This document shows positions 1-6,471 of a DNA stretch of 11,335 nt, piece by piece (the stretch's first letter is position 1; every line of letters starts with the position of its first letter). The DNA is from an uncultured Faecalibacterium sp. (GTDB lineage: Bacteria > Bacillota > Clostridia > Oscillospirales > Ruminococcaceae). Both the position numbers and the translations under genes were made by a program. The stretch covers positions 1-11,335 of the forward strand of contig CAKTGS010000065.1 in assembly GCA_934561485.1 (NCBI GenBank), in the 5' to 3' direction. The notes beneath the pieces were generated by a model. The model worked only from the letters and a program-made list of their open reading frames with translations. It ran no database searches and was not told the DNA's origin.

Positions 1-467
1 TCCAACCCCTTTTTGAGCAGCCAGCGGCCGGTGGCCGGGTCCTGTTCCACCCGGGCATAGTGGCCGGTGACCACATAAGCCATGCCGTGTGCTTCGGCCC
101 AGTCCAGCAGGTGGCGGAACTTCATGTATTTGTTGCAGTCGATGCAGGGGTTCGGCGTGCCGCCGGCCTCATACACCCGCACAAATTTTTCAATGATCTG
201 CTCCCGGAAATCGGCGGTAAAATCCAGCACTTCGTAGGGGATATCCAAGGCAAAGGCCACCTCGGCGGCGTCCTCGATGTCTTTTTCCGAGCAGCAGGTG
301 TGAAAGCCGGACTGCCCCAGCGTTTCGTTGCGGGTCAGCCGCATGGTAATGCCGGTGCATTCGTACCCGGCCTGCTGCATCAGCCATGCCGCCACCGAGC
401 TGTCCACGCCGCCGCTCATGGCGATCAGCGCGCGCTCCGGGCTTGCATTGGGGGTCTGTGTAGTCAT
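1..467 (-). CDS. mnmA: tRNA-specific 2-thiouridylase MnmA, N-terminal part (cut by window edge)
   Basis: MnmA activates U34 of tRNA Lys/Glu/Gln with ATP and transfers sulfur to make 2-thiouridine in the cytoplasm. The 155 visible codons hold the N-terminal ATP-pyrophosphatase domain: the PP-loop SGGVDSS at residues 18-24, the TCCS segment at 57-60 and TPNPCIDCNKYMKF at 104-117, whose C108 matches the family's catalytic NPC cysteine, then VVTGHYARV at 132-140. MnmA proteins are usually about 360 residues, so more than half lies outside the window. The ATG at 467 is supported by a GAGGAG Shine-Dalgarno six bases upstream. It lies 68 bases downstream of cca, but a good promoter sits in that gap, so it can be transcribed independently. 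The PP-loop and NPC motifs together make the family call firm; the second catalytic cysteine is beyond the edge. Confidence 0.93.
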   Translation of the reverse strand, partial: MTTQTPNASPERALIAMSGGVDSSVAAWLMQQAGYECTGITMRLTRNETLGQSGFHTCCSEKDIEDAAEVAFALDIPYEVLDFTADFREQIIEKFVRVYEAGGTPNPCIDCNKYMKFRHLLDWAEAHGMAYVVTGHYARVEQDPATGRWLLKKGL

Positions 468-510
468 AAAATGCTCCTCTGTGCGATCAACACACTAAAA
501 CAGTAGTATA

Positions 511-539
511 ATAGTAACGCAGTTAAAACCGCTTGTCAA
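511..539 (-). promoter_or_regulatory. mnmA promoter, -35 overlapping the cca stop codon
   Basis: On the minus strand a perfect -35 TTGACA (534-539) is followed by a 17-base spacer and a -10 TACTAT (511-516). The TGA stop of cca (536-538) is inside the -35 box. Predicted transcription start is near 504, giving mnmA a leader of about 37 bases. Seen by consensus match only. Confidence 0.7.
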
Positions 540-2020
540 GACGCAGAAAATTCCCGCGCACGCTGCAAAAGCGCGGCCCGCTCATTCGGCACTTCGTCCC
601 GGATCACCGCATCCAGCAGAGCTTCCAGCACCCGGCGCAGGCCCGGCCCGGCCGGGATGCCTGCCGCCATCAGATCGCGGCCATTCACGGCCAGCTGGCT
701 CACCCGGCAGCACACGCCGTCCGCTTCCAGCTCTTCGGCCAATTCCGCCTGCGCAGCAAAATCAGCCGAATGTTCCGGTTCCAGTGCAGCGCCCAGTGCC
801 GCCAGCCGCTGCACAGTTTTCAGATCATAGCGGCCCAGCAGCAGCCGAATACGAATCGTAAGGTCGGGTGTACCGGGAGCTTTCTCCTCGGACAGCCCGG
901 GACCCAAGTCCCGCCCCAACGCTTCGCGCCGGGGCCCCACCTCCCGGAAGTCCTCGGAGAAACTCCCGGCACGCCCTCCGGTCTCCATTGACAGCATCGA
1001 ACCGCCCGGAGCCTTTCCCGGAAGCACAGCAGGTGTTTCTCCGAAGACCGTCCGCTGGGGTGGGACCCTGTTGCCCGCAGGGCAATAGGGCGGGCGATGG
1101 AATGGCCCGATTCGTGTCTGAGGAGAAAGCTCCTGCTGGGCTTCCGCCTCTGCCTCCCGCACCAGCACCGCCGCCTCCTCGATGCAGGCATTGGAGCAGC
1201 GCAGGCGTTTGAGGGCTGCGCGGGTGCCGTCCTCGCCAAGGCTCATCAGAAGCGCTGCCAGCCGTACCGGCAGGTGTTCGGCCCCCCGGGGGCAGGCATC
1301 CACCACCGGCTTTGCCGCTTCCAGTGCCTGCGGCGTCAGCTGGGGCAGAATGGCCTGCAGCACCGCCGGTTCCAGATAAGCCCCCGGGGCCGGAGCCGCC
1401 AGCAGCTTGCACAGTTCCTCGGCAATGCGCTCGGCCGAAACGCAGTCCAGGTGCGGGGCCAGCGCCCGGGCCGCCGCTGCCGTGGCCGGGTCGAGGGCAA
1501 AGCCGAACCGTGCCGCAAACCGGTACAGCCGCAGAATACGCAAAGCGTCCTCTTCAAAGCGGTGCTGCGGCTGGCCCACTGCCCGCACAAGGCTGGCCTG
1601 CAGGTCTGCCTGCCCGCCAAAGGGGTCGATCAGGCCTTCCTCTGCACTGTATGCCATGGCATTGATGGTAAAATCCCGCCGGGCCAGGTCTGCCCGCACG
1701 TCCGGCACAAAGTGCACTTCGTCCGGGTGACGTCCATCGCTGTAGCTTCCTTCGGTGCGGAAGGTGGTGGTTTCGTACAAATTTCCGCCGTATTTTATGG
1801 TCACTGTGCCATGCTGCAGTCCGGTGGGAATGCAGTTCTGCGGCCCGAACAGCTCCAAGACCTGCTGCGGCAGAGCACTGGTGCACAGGTCCCAGTCGTG
1901 GGGGACCAGCCCCAACAGACTGTCGCGCACGCAGCCGCCCACGGCATAGGCCCCATAGCCCGCCTCGTGCAGGGTGCGCAGCAGGGCGGCGGCCCCGGCG
2001 TCCAGTGCAATGCCGCTCAT
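536..2020 (-). CDS. cca: CCA-adding enzyme / tRNA nucleotidyltransferase with an 86-residue repeat-derived insertion
   Basis: Adds or repairs the 3'-terminal CCA of tRNA, using CTP and ATP. The 494-residue product has the class II nucleotidyltransferase head: GGCVRDSLLG at 28-37, the metal-binding DWD at 42-44, RRDFTINAMAY at 114-124, and the RNA-binding segment RFEEDALRILRLYRFAARFGF at 154-174. The C-terminus has the family-typical VNGRDLMAAGIPAGP (445-459). Residues about 297-382 match no part of the family: they are encoded by the repeat element at 876-1133. Without them the protein would be about 408 residues, normal for the family. The reading frame is open across the insert, so the gene looks intact. 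The insert falls in the C-terminal helical region, after the catalytic head. Its ATG (2018-2020) overlaps the rnz stop as ATGA, so translation is likely coupled. Activity with the insert is not known. Confidence 0.93.
   Translation of the reverse strand: MSGIALDAGAAALLRTLHEAGYGAYAVGGCVRDSLLGLVPHDWDLCTSALPQQVLELFGPQNCIPTGLQHGTVTIKYGGNLYETTTFRTEGSYSDGRHPDEVHFVPDVRADLARRDFTINAMAYSAEEGLIDPFGGQADLQASLVRAVGQPQHRFEEDALRILRLYRFAARFGFALDPATAAAARALAPHLDCVSAERIAEELCKLLAAPAPGAYLEPAVLQAILPQLTPQALEAAKPVVDACPRGAEHLPVRLAALLMSLGEDGTRAALKRLRCSNACIEEAAVLVREAEAEAQQELSPQTRIGPFHRPPYCPAGNRVPPQRTVFGETPAVLPGKAPGGSMLSMETGGRAGSFSEDFREVGPRREALGRDLGPGLSEEKAPGTPDLTIRIRLLLGRYDLKTVQRLAALGAALEPEHSADFAAQAELAEELEADGVCCRVSQLAVNGRDLMAAGIPAGPGLRRVLEALLDAVIRDEVPNERAALLQRAREFSAS
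903..970 (-). repeat. Hairpin repeat unit, copy U1
   Basis: Read on the minus strand it begins GCCGGGAGTTTCTCC, continues to GGTGGGGCCC, then the hairpin, then GGGCGGG. The hairpin (914-934) is a 9-bp stem with two G-T wobbles and a GAA triloop, and contains GCGAAGC. It aligns end to end with copies U2 and U3. Confidence 0.75.
1028..1100 (+). repeat. Hairpin repeat unit, copy U2
   Basis: It shares GGGTGGGACCCTGTTGCC and GGCAATAGGGCGGG with U3. The hairpin (1066-1090) is an 11-bp stem with one G-T wobble closed by a GCA triloop. It is the inverted partner of U1 within the cca insertion. Confidence 0.8.
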
Positions 2021-2949
2021 GGCTGCACCTCCTCATACTGCAGGGTGATGCACTTGCCGTCAAACCCACATTCCGCCGCCGGAAAAATGTTTTGCGCCAG
2101 CGGCAGATATTCTTCCGGGTCGGTGATCATGGGGGAATAGTGGGTCAGCCACAGGCGGCGTGCCCCGGCCCGGCTGGCCAGCGCGGCGCTCTGCCCAAAG
2201 GTGCTGTGTCCCCACTGCTTTGCCTGCGCTTCCTGCTCCGGCAGGGCATAGGTGGCATCGCACACCAGCAGGTCTGCCCCCTGGGCCGCCTGTTCCAGCC
2301 CGGGGCAGGGGGCCGTGTCACCCGAAAAGACAAACCGCAGCCCCCGGCGTGGAGCACCCAGCACCTGTTCCGGGGTGATCACCGCATCGCCTGCCGGCAC
2401 GCATTCGCCGCGCTGCAGCAACTTCCATTGCTGCACCGGCACCCCCAGTGCCAGGGCCTTTTCCGGCAGGAACCGGCCGGCCCGGGGCAGCTCCAGCCGG
2501 TAGCCCACGCTGGGCACCCGGTGTTTGGTGGCGAAGGGGGTCAGCCGGGCACCGACCGGCCAGCCCGGGGCCAGGGTTTCCAGCCGCAGCGGCCCGTCCG
2601 CCTGCTGCAGCTGCACCGGATAGGGCAGCGGCCCGGTCAGCGCACGCAGGGCCGCCCACACCTCGCCCAGCCCTTTGGGTCCAAGCAGGGCGAGGGGCTT
2701 TGTGCGCTCCTGGCAGCCCAGCGTCTGCAAAAGGCCCGGCAGGCCAAAAATGTGGTCGCCGTGGTAATGGGTCAGGCAGATGGCGTCCGCCCGCATCAGG
2801 TTGACCCCGGCGCGGCGGGCAGCGGCCTGGGTGCCCTCGCCGCAGTCCAGCAGAATGCTGTGGCCGCCGCATTCCGCACAGGCCGCGCTCAGCGCGCGGT
2901 CCGGCAGGGGCATGGTGGCCGCTGTGCCCAGTAAGGTGATCGTCAGCAT
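2017..2949 (-). CDS. rnz: Ribonuclease Z (tRNA 3' endonuclease)
   Basis: Metallo-beta-lactamase-fold endonuclease that removes the 3' trailer of pre-tRNA. The 310-residue length is normal for RNase Z. Zinc-binding motif HYHGDH is at 61-66; further conserved elements are H143 in TKHRVPSVGYR, FSGDT at 208-212 with D211, DATY at 231-234, GHST at 247-250 and THYSP at 269-273 with H270. The frame is open far upstream (to 3498), but that part runs back through a repeat copy and a terminator and has no family similarity. The ATG at 2949 is chosen because AAAGGAG lies five bases upstream, a promoter lies just behind it, and the protein then starts MLTITLLGTAATMPLPDR, a proper RNase Z N-terminus. It is the first gene of a rnz-cca operon, placing consecutive steps of tRNA 3'-end maturation together. 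Confidence 0.94.
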   Translation of the reverse strand: MLTITLLGTAATMPLPDRALSAACAECGGHSILLDCGEGTQAAARRAGVNLMRADAICLTHYHGDHIFGLPGLLQTLGCQERTKPLALLGPKGLGEVWAALRALTGPLPYPVQLQQADGPLRLETLAPGWPVGARLTPFATKHRVPSVGYRLELPRAGRFLPEKALALGVPVQQWKLLQRGECVPAGDAVITPEQVLGAPRRGLRFVFSGDTAPCPGLEQAAQGADLLVCDATYALPEQEAQAKQWGHSTFGQSAALASRAGARRLWLTHYSPMITDPEEYLPLAQNIFPAAECGFDGKCITLQYEEVQP

Positions 2950-2980
2950 AAAAACTCCTTTGGATGAATGGTTCCCCTCT

Positions 2981-3009
2981 ATCTTACCACAGCGGCCCCG
3001 CCTGCACAA
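2981..3009 (-). promoter_or_regulatory. rnz-cca promoter
   Basis: Minus-strand -35 TTGTGC (3004-3009), 17-base spacer, -10 TAAGAT (2981-2986), then a leader of about 25 bases ending in the rnz Shine-Dalgarno AAAGGAG (2955-2961). Confidence 0.55.
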
Positions 3010-3059
3010 TCGTTTCTGCCGCTGCATAGGATGGGCAAATGCAAAAAGGAGGCGGGCAG

Positions 3060-3242
3060 ATGCGGCGCAGACCCGGCAGTTTTTCGGTTTCCCGACCCCG
3101 CAGGGGGCGCTGGCTGCGGCGGCTGGCACTGGCCGCCGCCGTGCTGGCCCTTTTGGTTTTGCTGTACGGCTGCGCTGTGCAGCGCATGGTGTATTCTGCC
3201 CAGGGAACCATGATCTTTCTGCCGGCATTGGCCGGACGCTGA
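3060..3242 (+). CDS. Small single-pass membrane or lipoprotein-like protein, unknown function
   Basis: A 60-residue ORF that I do not recognise. The ATG at 3060 has a near-ideal Shine-Dalgarno AAAGGAGG seven bases upstream, the best reason to think it real. The N-terminus is very basic (RRRPGSFSVSRPRRGRWLRR from residue 2), followed by a hydrophobic stretch LALAAAVLALLVLLYGC at about 22-38. LLYGC resembles a lipobox, so it could be a lipoprotein or a signal-anchored peptide; the remaining 22 residues are mixed. It is divergent from rnz, and I see no convincing plus-strand promoter. A repeat copy begins nine bases after its stop codon, so it may be the remaining N-terminus of a longer gene. 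Alternatively it is a chance ORF in GC-rich sequence. Confidence 0.5.
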   Translation: MRRRPGSFSVSRPRRGRWLRRLALAAAVLALLVLLYGCAVQRMVYSAQGTMIFLPALAGR

Positions 3243-3250
3243 CCGGGTGG

Positions 3251-3320
3251 GCCGGGAGTTTTTCCACGAAGCCTCCGGAGGGTGGGACCCTGTTGCCGAA
3301 GGCAATAGGGCGGGGCATGG
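3251..3320 (+). repeat. Hairpin repeat unit, copy U3 (solo)
   Basis: Third copy of the unit found twice in the cca insertion. It starts GCCGGGAGTTTTTCC, contains GGGTGGGACCC, and its hairpin (3288-3310) is a 10-bp stem with one G-T wobble and a GAA triloop, followed by GGGCGGG. No inverted partner and no copy of the 19-bp terminal repeat are visible beside it. The rest of the gap to 3458 holds a short GC-rich inverted repeat (3342-3357) and no supported gene. Confidence 0.78.
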
Positions 3321-3458
3321 AATGCACTGCAACGGCAGCGACCGCCGCCTGCGGCGGAAACAGGGAGTTGCTGTTGGGGCAGCGGCCAGCAAAACGCAAG
3401 TGCCGCTCAAGGCACGAAGCGGATGCTGGGGGCCGCAACCCGTATCTGTTCGCGGAAA

Positions 3459-3489
3459 AAGCTGTCGGCTTACCCTGAGCCAACAGCTT
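3459..3489 (-). terminator. Intrinsic terminator of the rlmB operon
   Basis: Arms 3459-3470 and 3478-3489 pair at 11 of 12 positions with a 7-base loop. On the minus strand the stem is followed by a run of five T. The stop codon of the rubredoxin-like ORF lies at the stem/loop boundary. Confidence 0.7.
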
Positions 3490-3730
3490 CAACAGCAAAA
3501 GAGGGACGACCGCAGTCGTCCCTCTTTTGTCGGCTTTCTCCGTAGTTGATCTTTTTCAGCTCAAAATAGCTCCGGGGGTGTACGCACACCGGGCACTTGA
3601 GCGGTGCCGACTTGCCAATGTAGGTGCAGCCGCAGTTCCGGCACTGCCAGACCTGCGGCTCTTCCCGGGCAAACGCCTCTTTATTATAGGAATCATTCTC
3701 AATTGTGCTGTTTGAGGGCACATACCGCAA
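3470..3730 (-). CDS. Small rubredoxin-domain protein (rubrerythrin C-terminus-like)
   Basis: An 86-residue product with a single rubredoxin-like iron or zinc knuckle: WQCRNCG (C30, C33) and KCPVC (C46, C49), followed by HPRSYFEL. This is what ends rubrerythrins, but the ferritin-like diiron domain is absent, so it is either a stand-alone electron carrier or the leftover C-terminus of a rubrerythrin. The ATG at 3730 overlaps the upstream gene by 32 bases and has no good Shine-Dalgarno, suggesting coupled translation; a GTG at 3721 is an alternative start. The last 23 residues (64-86) bear no family resemblance and are encoded by the terminator hairpin region. Redox role is inferred from the cysteines only. 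Confidence 0.7.
   Translation of the reverse strand: MRYVPSNSTIENDSYNKEAFAREEPQVWQCRNCGCTYIGKSAPLKCPVCVHPRSYFELKKINYGESRQKRDDCGRPSFAVEAVGSG
3497..3528. terminator. Perfect 14-bp hairpin, bidirectional terminator-like
   Basis: Arms 3497-3510 and 3515-3528 are perfect inverted repeats round a 4-base loop, with four A before and four T after on either strand, as in a bidirectional intrinsic terminator. It lies inside the 3' end of the rubredoxin-like ORF. Confidence 0.75.
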
Positions 3731-6425
3731 GGCTCAGCCCGCTCCAGGCGGCCTGGTACATCAGCACATAGGTCACCGGCAGCTGCCACACGCTGCCCGC
3801 ATAGGTCAGCAGCGCGGCGATCACCGCCGAGAAGATCACAGACACCATCTGCACGGTGGTGGCGCTGTTCTCTGCGTTCTGGGCCTGGTCGGCGGCCTGT
3901 AAACCGCCCGTCAGGCTGGCAAAGCCCTTGTGATAGTACAGGCAGCAGGGGCCGTTGGCCGTAGGCTCCGTCTGTTCCACGGCGGCGCACTGCTCCCCGT
4001 CCAGCAGGGTGATCATGCCCTCCGGCAGGTGGTAGGCTTCCGTGATGTGATGGGCCGTCAGGCTGGGGTCCAGGCAGGTAACCAGCAGGCGGATATTCTC
4101 CCGCTGCAGCACGTTCAGGCTGCGGGCCACGTTGCGGCCGCCCACATAGTGCAGCACAAACATGGCGTGCAGGCTGCCGGATACGGCCAGGTACAGGATC
4201 TGCAGTTCTCCGTTTTCGGAATGCTCGTTCTCGTATTCCTCATCCGGCAGAGCCACGCCCTCCTGCTCCATGTAGCGGCGGGTACCGATCAGCACCCGGT
4301 TGTTGTCGCACCAGGCCGTAAAGCCCAGCCCGCGGTGCACCTCCAGATCCTTGACCGGGAACAGGATGTCGGTGCGGTCCTCCACGATCTGCCGGAACAG
4401 CCCCTGCAGGGTGCCGCAGCTCTCGTTCAGGATACTGGCCGCATACAGAATGGCACGGTCGATGCGGCCGCCCTTGAAGATGCGGATGTCTTTCAGGGTC
4501 ACGCTGTCTGGGGTAAACAGGTCATCTGCGTCCACCTGAATGGTGTCCACGCCGCCCAGCTCTTCCAGTGCCGCCCAGCCGGGCACCACAGCCCCGGCTG
4601 CCGCTGCCGTGCGCTGCATCCGCAGGGCGGCCAGACCGGCGATCAGGGTGGAGGAAAGCGGTGCGCCCATGCACAGCACGGCGGTCAGCGCCGCCATGGC
4701 ACGGTTGGCACCGTTGCCCGTCAGCAGAAAGGCCAGCCCGCTGAGCACGGCCACAGCCAGCAGAATGCGGGCATTCTTGCGGGCGCGGCGCTCACTGGCG
4801 CGCTCGCCCAGGCTCTGCTCCACAAAGCTGTCGCCTGCCGTCTGCGGGCGGCTGACCAGCACCCAGGGGTCCTTCTGTTCCAGATCCCGTGCCAGAGCGC
4901 GGATCAGGTCTTTGTCTTTGACGCGGCAGGCACCCTGCTGTTCCGGGTCCTCTTTGGCCAGCTCATAGCCGCCCTGCACCGCCGCCAGCATCACGCGGCT
5001 GCCCAGCAAAGCCAGGAACAGCCCCAGGGCCGCAATGCCGGTTAGCATCGAAAGCCCCTCGGTGCTGCGATAGGCGTCCGCATTCAGCAGGGCCAGCACC
5101 GCCTGCAGCAGCGCAGCCACCGCCGCCAGGGCAGGCATTGTATCCGCCGAAGGTCTGCCGCGCAGGCCCTGCAGGCCATCGCGCAGCACCGGGTAACCCA
5201 CCACCAGGCTGACTGCAAACAGCAGCAGGTTTGCCGCGTAGAAGGCTGCCGGAGCGGCATCCGGGTCCAGCACGGCCAATGCCGGCAGCAGCCGGTCTGC
5301 CACCAGGCCAAAGTGCAGCAGCACCACGGCCAGAATGCCGGACAGCACGCAGCGCAGGGTCAGTTCTGCGCTCATCCGGTGCAGCTTGTCGCCGGTAGGC
5401 TCCGGGGCGGCTTCCGGCTCTGCAGCATCGGTCTCTTCCGGGGCCGGGGCCGCATCCTCTGCCTCGGTGGTCAGCACCGGAGCTTCCGGTTCCGCCTTGG
5501 GTTCCGGTGCAGGCTCTGCCTTGGCCTTTTCCTCTTTCAGCGGGATCAGCGGCAGGCTCAGGGTGTCCTCCGCTTTTTCCGCCGCATCCGGTGCAGCGGC
5601 AGGCTCCTGCTTTGCAGCCGGTTCGTCCTCGCCCTCCCCGAACATCTGGAATACGGATTTCTTTTCCGGTTTTTCGTTTTTCTGTGCCGCCGCAAACACC
5701 ATGGCCGGGCGGGCCGGTTCTGCCTTGGCCGGTTCCGCCGCCTGCTGCGGCTTCGGTGCCGGGGCAGCAGCAGGTGCCGGGCGGCTCATGCCGTTGATCA
5801 TATCCTTCAGCTGCTGCATTTCCTGCAGCTCCTGCTGCTCCTGGGGCAGCAGCGGTTCCGGTGCGGCAGGCTTTTGGGGCTTGGCAGCCTTCTTTGCTGC
5901 CGGTTTCGGCTCAACCCTGGGGGCCGGGGCCGGTTTTTCCGGTTCTGCGGCCGGTGCTTCCGGCAGGCAGGGTTCTGCCTTGCCCGTTTCCGGAGCCTGC
6001 AGCGGTTCCGGCTGGGGCTTCGGCTGCGGTTCCGGCTTCCAGGTATGAATGGGCACTGCAGCGGACTGCTTCTGCGGTTCGGCTGCAGGCTGCTTCGGCT
6101 GCGGGAATTCTGAGCCGGGGTCTGCCGTGCGCAGCACCAGGTCCATATCGGCAGGCGGCTCACTGCCGGCATCTGCCCCCAGCAGGATCTCGCCCGTGGG
6201 GATCTCCAGCCCCGGTTCGGCTTCCGGTTCCGGCTTTTTTTCGGCATAGCCGAACAGCCGCCCGAACAGCCCCCGGGACTTTTCCTGTTTTTGTTCTTCA
6301 CCGCGGCGCGCCATTTCTGCCGGAATATCCGCTACCGTTGTGCTGAAAAAGCTGCGGAACTTTTCATCGCGCGCGGCGTTCTCGTCCTGCGGCACCGCGC
6401 CGTGTTCCTCGTGTTTCTTTGGCAT
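3699..6425 (-). CDS. Degenerate P-type ATPase-like membrane protein with long Pro/Ala/Glu-rich N-terminus
   Basis: A 908-residue product laid out like a P1B heavy-metal ATPase but without the catalytic residues. Residues about 60-345 are low-complexity Pro/Ala/Glu/Lys, probably disordered and cytoplasmic. Eight hydrophobic segments follow in the 4+2+2 arrangement of P1B pumps (about 356-385, 393-414, 429-447, 458-480, 553-570, 576-600, 858-877, 883-902). The A-domain loop (481-552) lacks TGE; the CPC-type metal motif reads CMGAP (585-589); after LEELGGVDTIQV the phosphorylation motif DKTGTLT is replaced by DADDLFT (632-638); the N-domain signature VLIGTRRYMEQEGV (711-724) is kept; no GDGxND hinge is present. 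It should therefore not be a working pump; a regulatory or binding role is possible. The ATG at 6425 is chosen for AGGAGG seven bases upstream; an upstream ATG at 6479 overlaps rlmB. Follows rlmB by 46 bases. Confidence 0.78.
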   Translation of the reverse strand: MPKKHEEHGAVPQDENAARDEKFRSFFSTTVADIPAEMARRGEEQKQEKSRGLFGRLFGYAEKKPEPEAEPGLEIPTGEILLGADAGSEPPADMDLVLRTADPGSEFPQPKQPAAEPQKQSAAVPIHTWKPEPQPKPQPEPLQAPETGKAEPCLPEAPAAEPEKPAPAPRVEPKPAAKKAAKPQKPAAPEPLLPQEQQELQEMQQLKDMINGMSRPAPAAAPAPKPQQAAEPAKAEPARPAMVFAAAQKNEKPEKKSVFQMFGEGEDEPAAKQEPAAAPDAAEKAEDTLSLPLIPLKEEKAKAEPAPEPKAEPEAPVLTTEAEDAAPAPEETDAAEPEAAPEPTGDKLHRMSAELTLRCVLSGILAVVLLHFGLVADRLLPALAVLDPDAAPAAFYAANLLLFAVSLVVGYPVLRDGLQGLRGRPSADTMPALAAVAALLQAVLALLNADAYRSTEGLSMLTGIAALGLFLALLGSRVMLAAVQGGYELAKEDPEQQGACRVKDKDLIRALARDLEQKDPWVLVSRPQTAGDSFVEQSLGERASERRARKNARILLAVAVLSGLAFLLTGNGANRAMAALTAVLCMGAPLSSTLIAGLAALRMQRTAAAAGAVVPGWAALEELGGVDTIQVDADDLFTPDSVTLKDIRIFKGGRIDRAILYAASILNESCGTLQGLFRQIVEDRTDILFPVKDLEVHRGLGFTAWCDNNRVLIGTRRYMEQEGVALPDEEYENEHSENGELQILYLAVSGSLHAMFVLHYVGGRNVARSLNVLQRENIRLLVTCLDPSLTAHHITEAYHLPEGMITLLDGEQCAAVEQTEPTANGPCCLYYHKGFASLTGGLQAADQAQNAENSATTVQMVSVIFSAVIAALLTYAGSVWQLPVTYVLMYQAAWSGLSLAVCALKQHN

Positions 6426-6471
6426 CCTTGTCCCTCCTGTTTGGGTTGGTGGAGTTACGGACTGCGCTTTC

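Larger units (their letters stand above)
876..1133. repeat. 258-bp palindromic MITE-like element inserted in frame in cca
   Basis: The ends are inverted repeats: 876-894 and the reverse complement of 1115-1133 agree at 18 of 19 bases, including a perfect 14-bp GGAGCTTTCTCCTC. Just inside each end lies one copy of a roughly 70-base unit, in inverted orientation (903-970 minus, 1028-1100 plus), so the element is a head-to-head pair with a spacer of about 57 bases. Its length is 86 codons exactly, and it contains no stop in any of the three minus-strand frames. I could not identify a target-site duplication. It has no transposase, so it would have to be mobilised in trans if it moves at all. Confidence 0.82.

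Noticed and set aside
1097..2140. Long plus-strand ORF opposite cca
   Set aside because: Antisense shadow of a GC-rich gene; no Shine-Dalgarno or family features. The same applies to the long plus-strand ORFs at 2005-2934, 3930-5045, 5313-6113 and 6340-7377.
3342..3357. CCGCCGC/GCGGCGG inverted repeat as a terminator
   Set aside because: Only a two-base gap and no T-run; likely chance in GC-rich sequence.
2950..3498. 183-residue N-terminal extension of RNase Z
   Set aside because: The frame is open but crosses a repeat copy and a promoter; the ATG at 2949 has a Shine-Dalgarno, promoter and a correct family N-terminus.
5400..6240. Proline-rich repeat as a tandem-repeat array
   Set aside because: The segment is compositionally biased (Pro/Ala/Glu/Lys) but I see no regular repeat unit.
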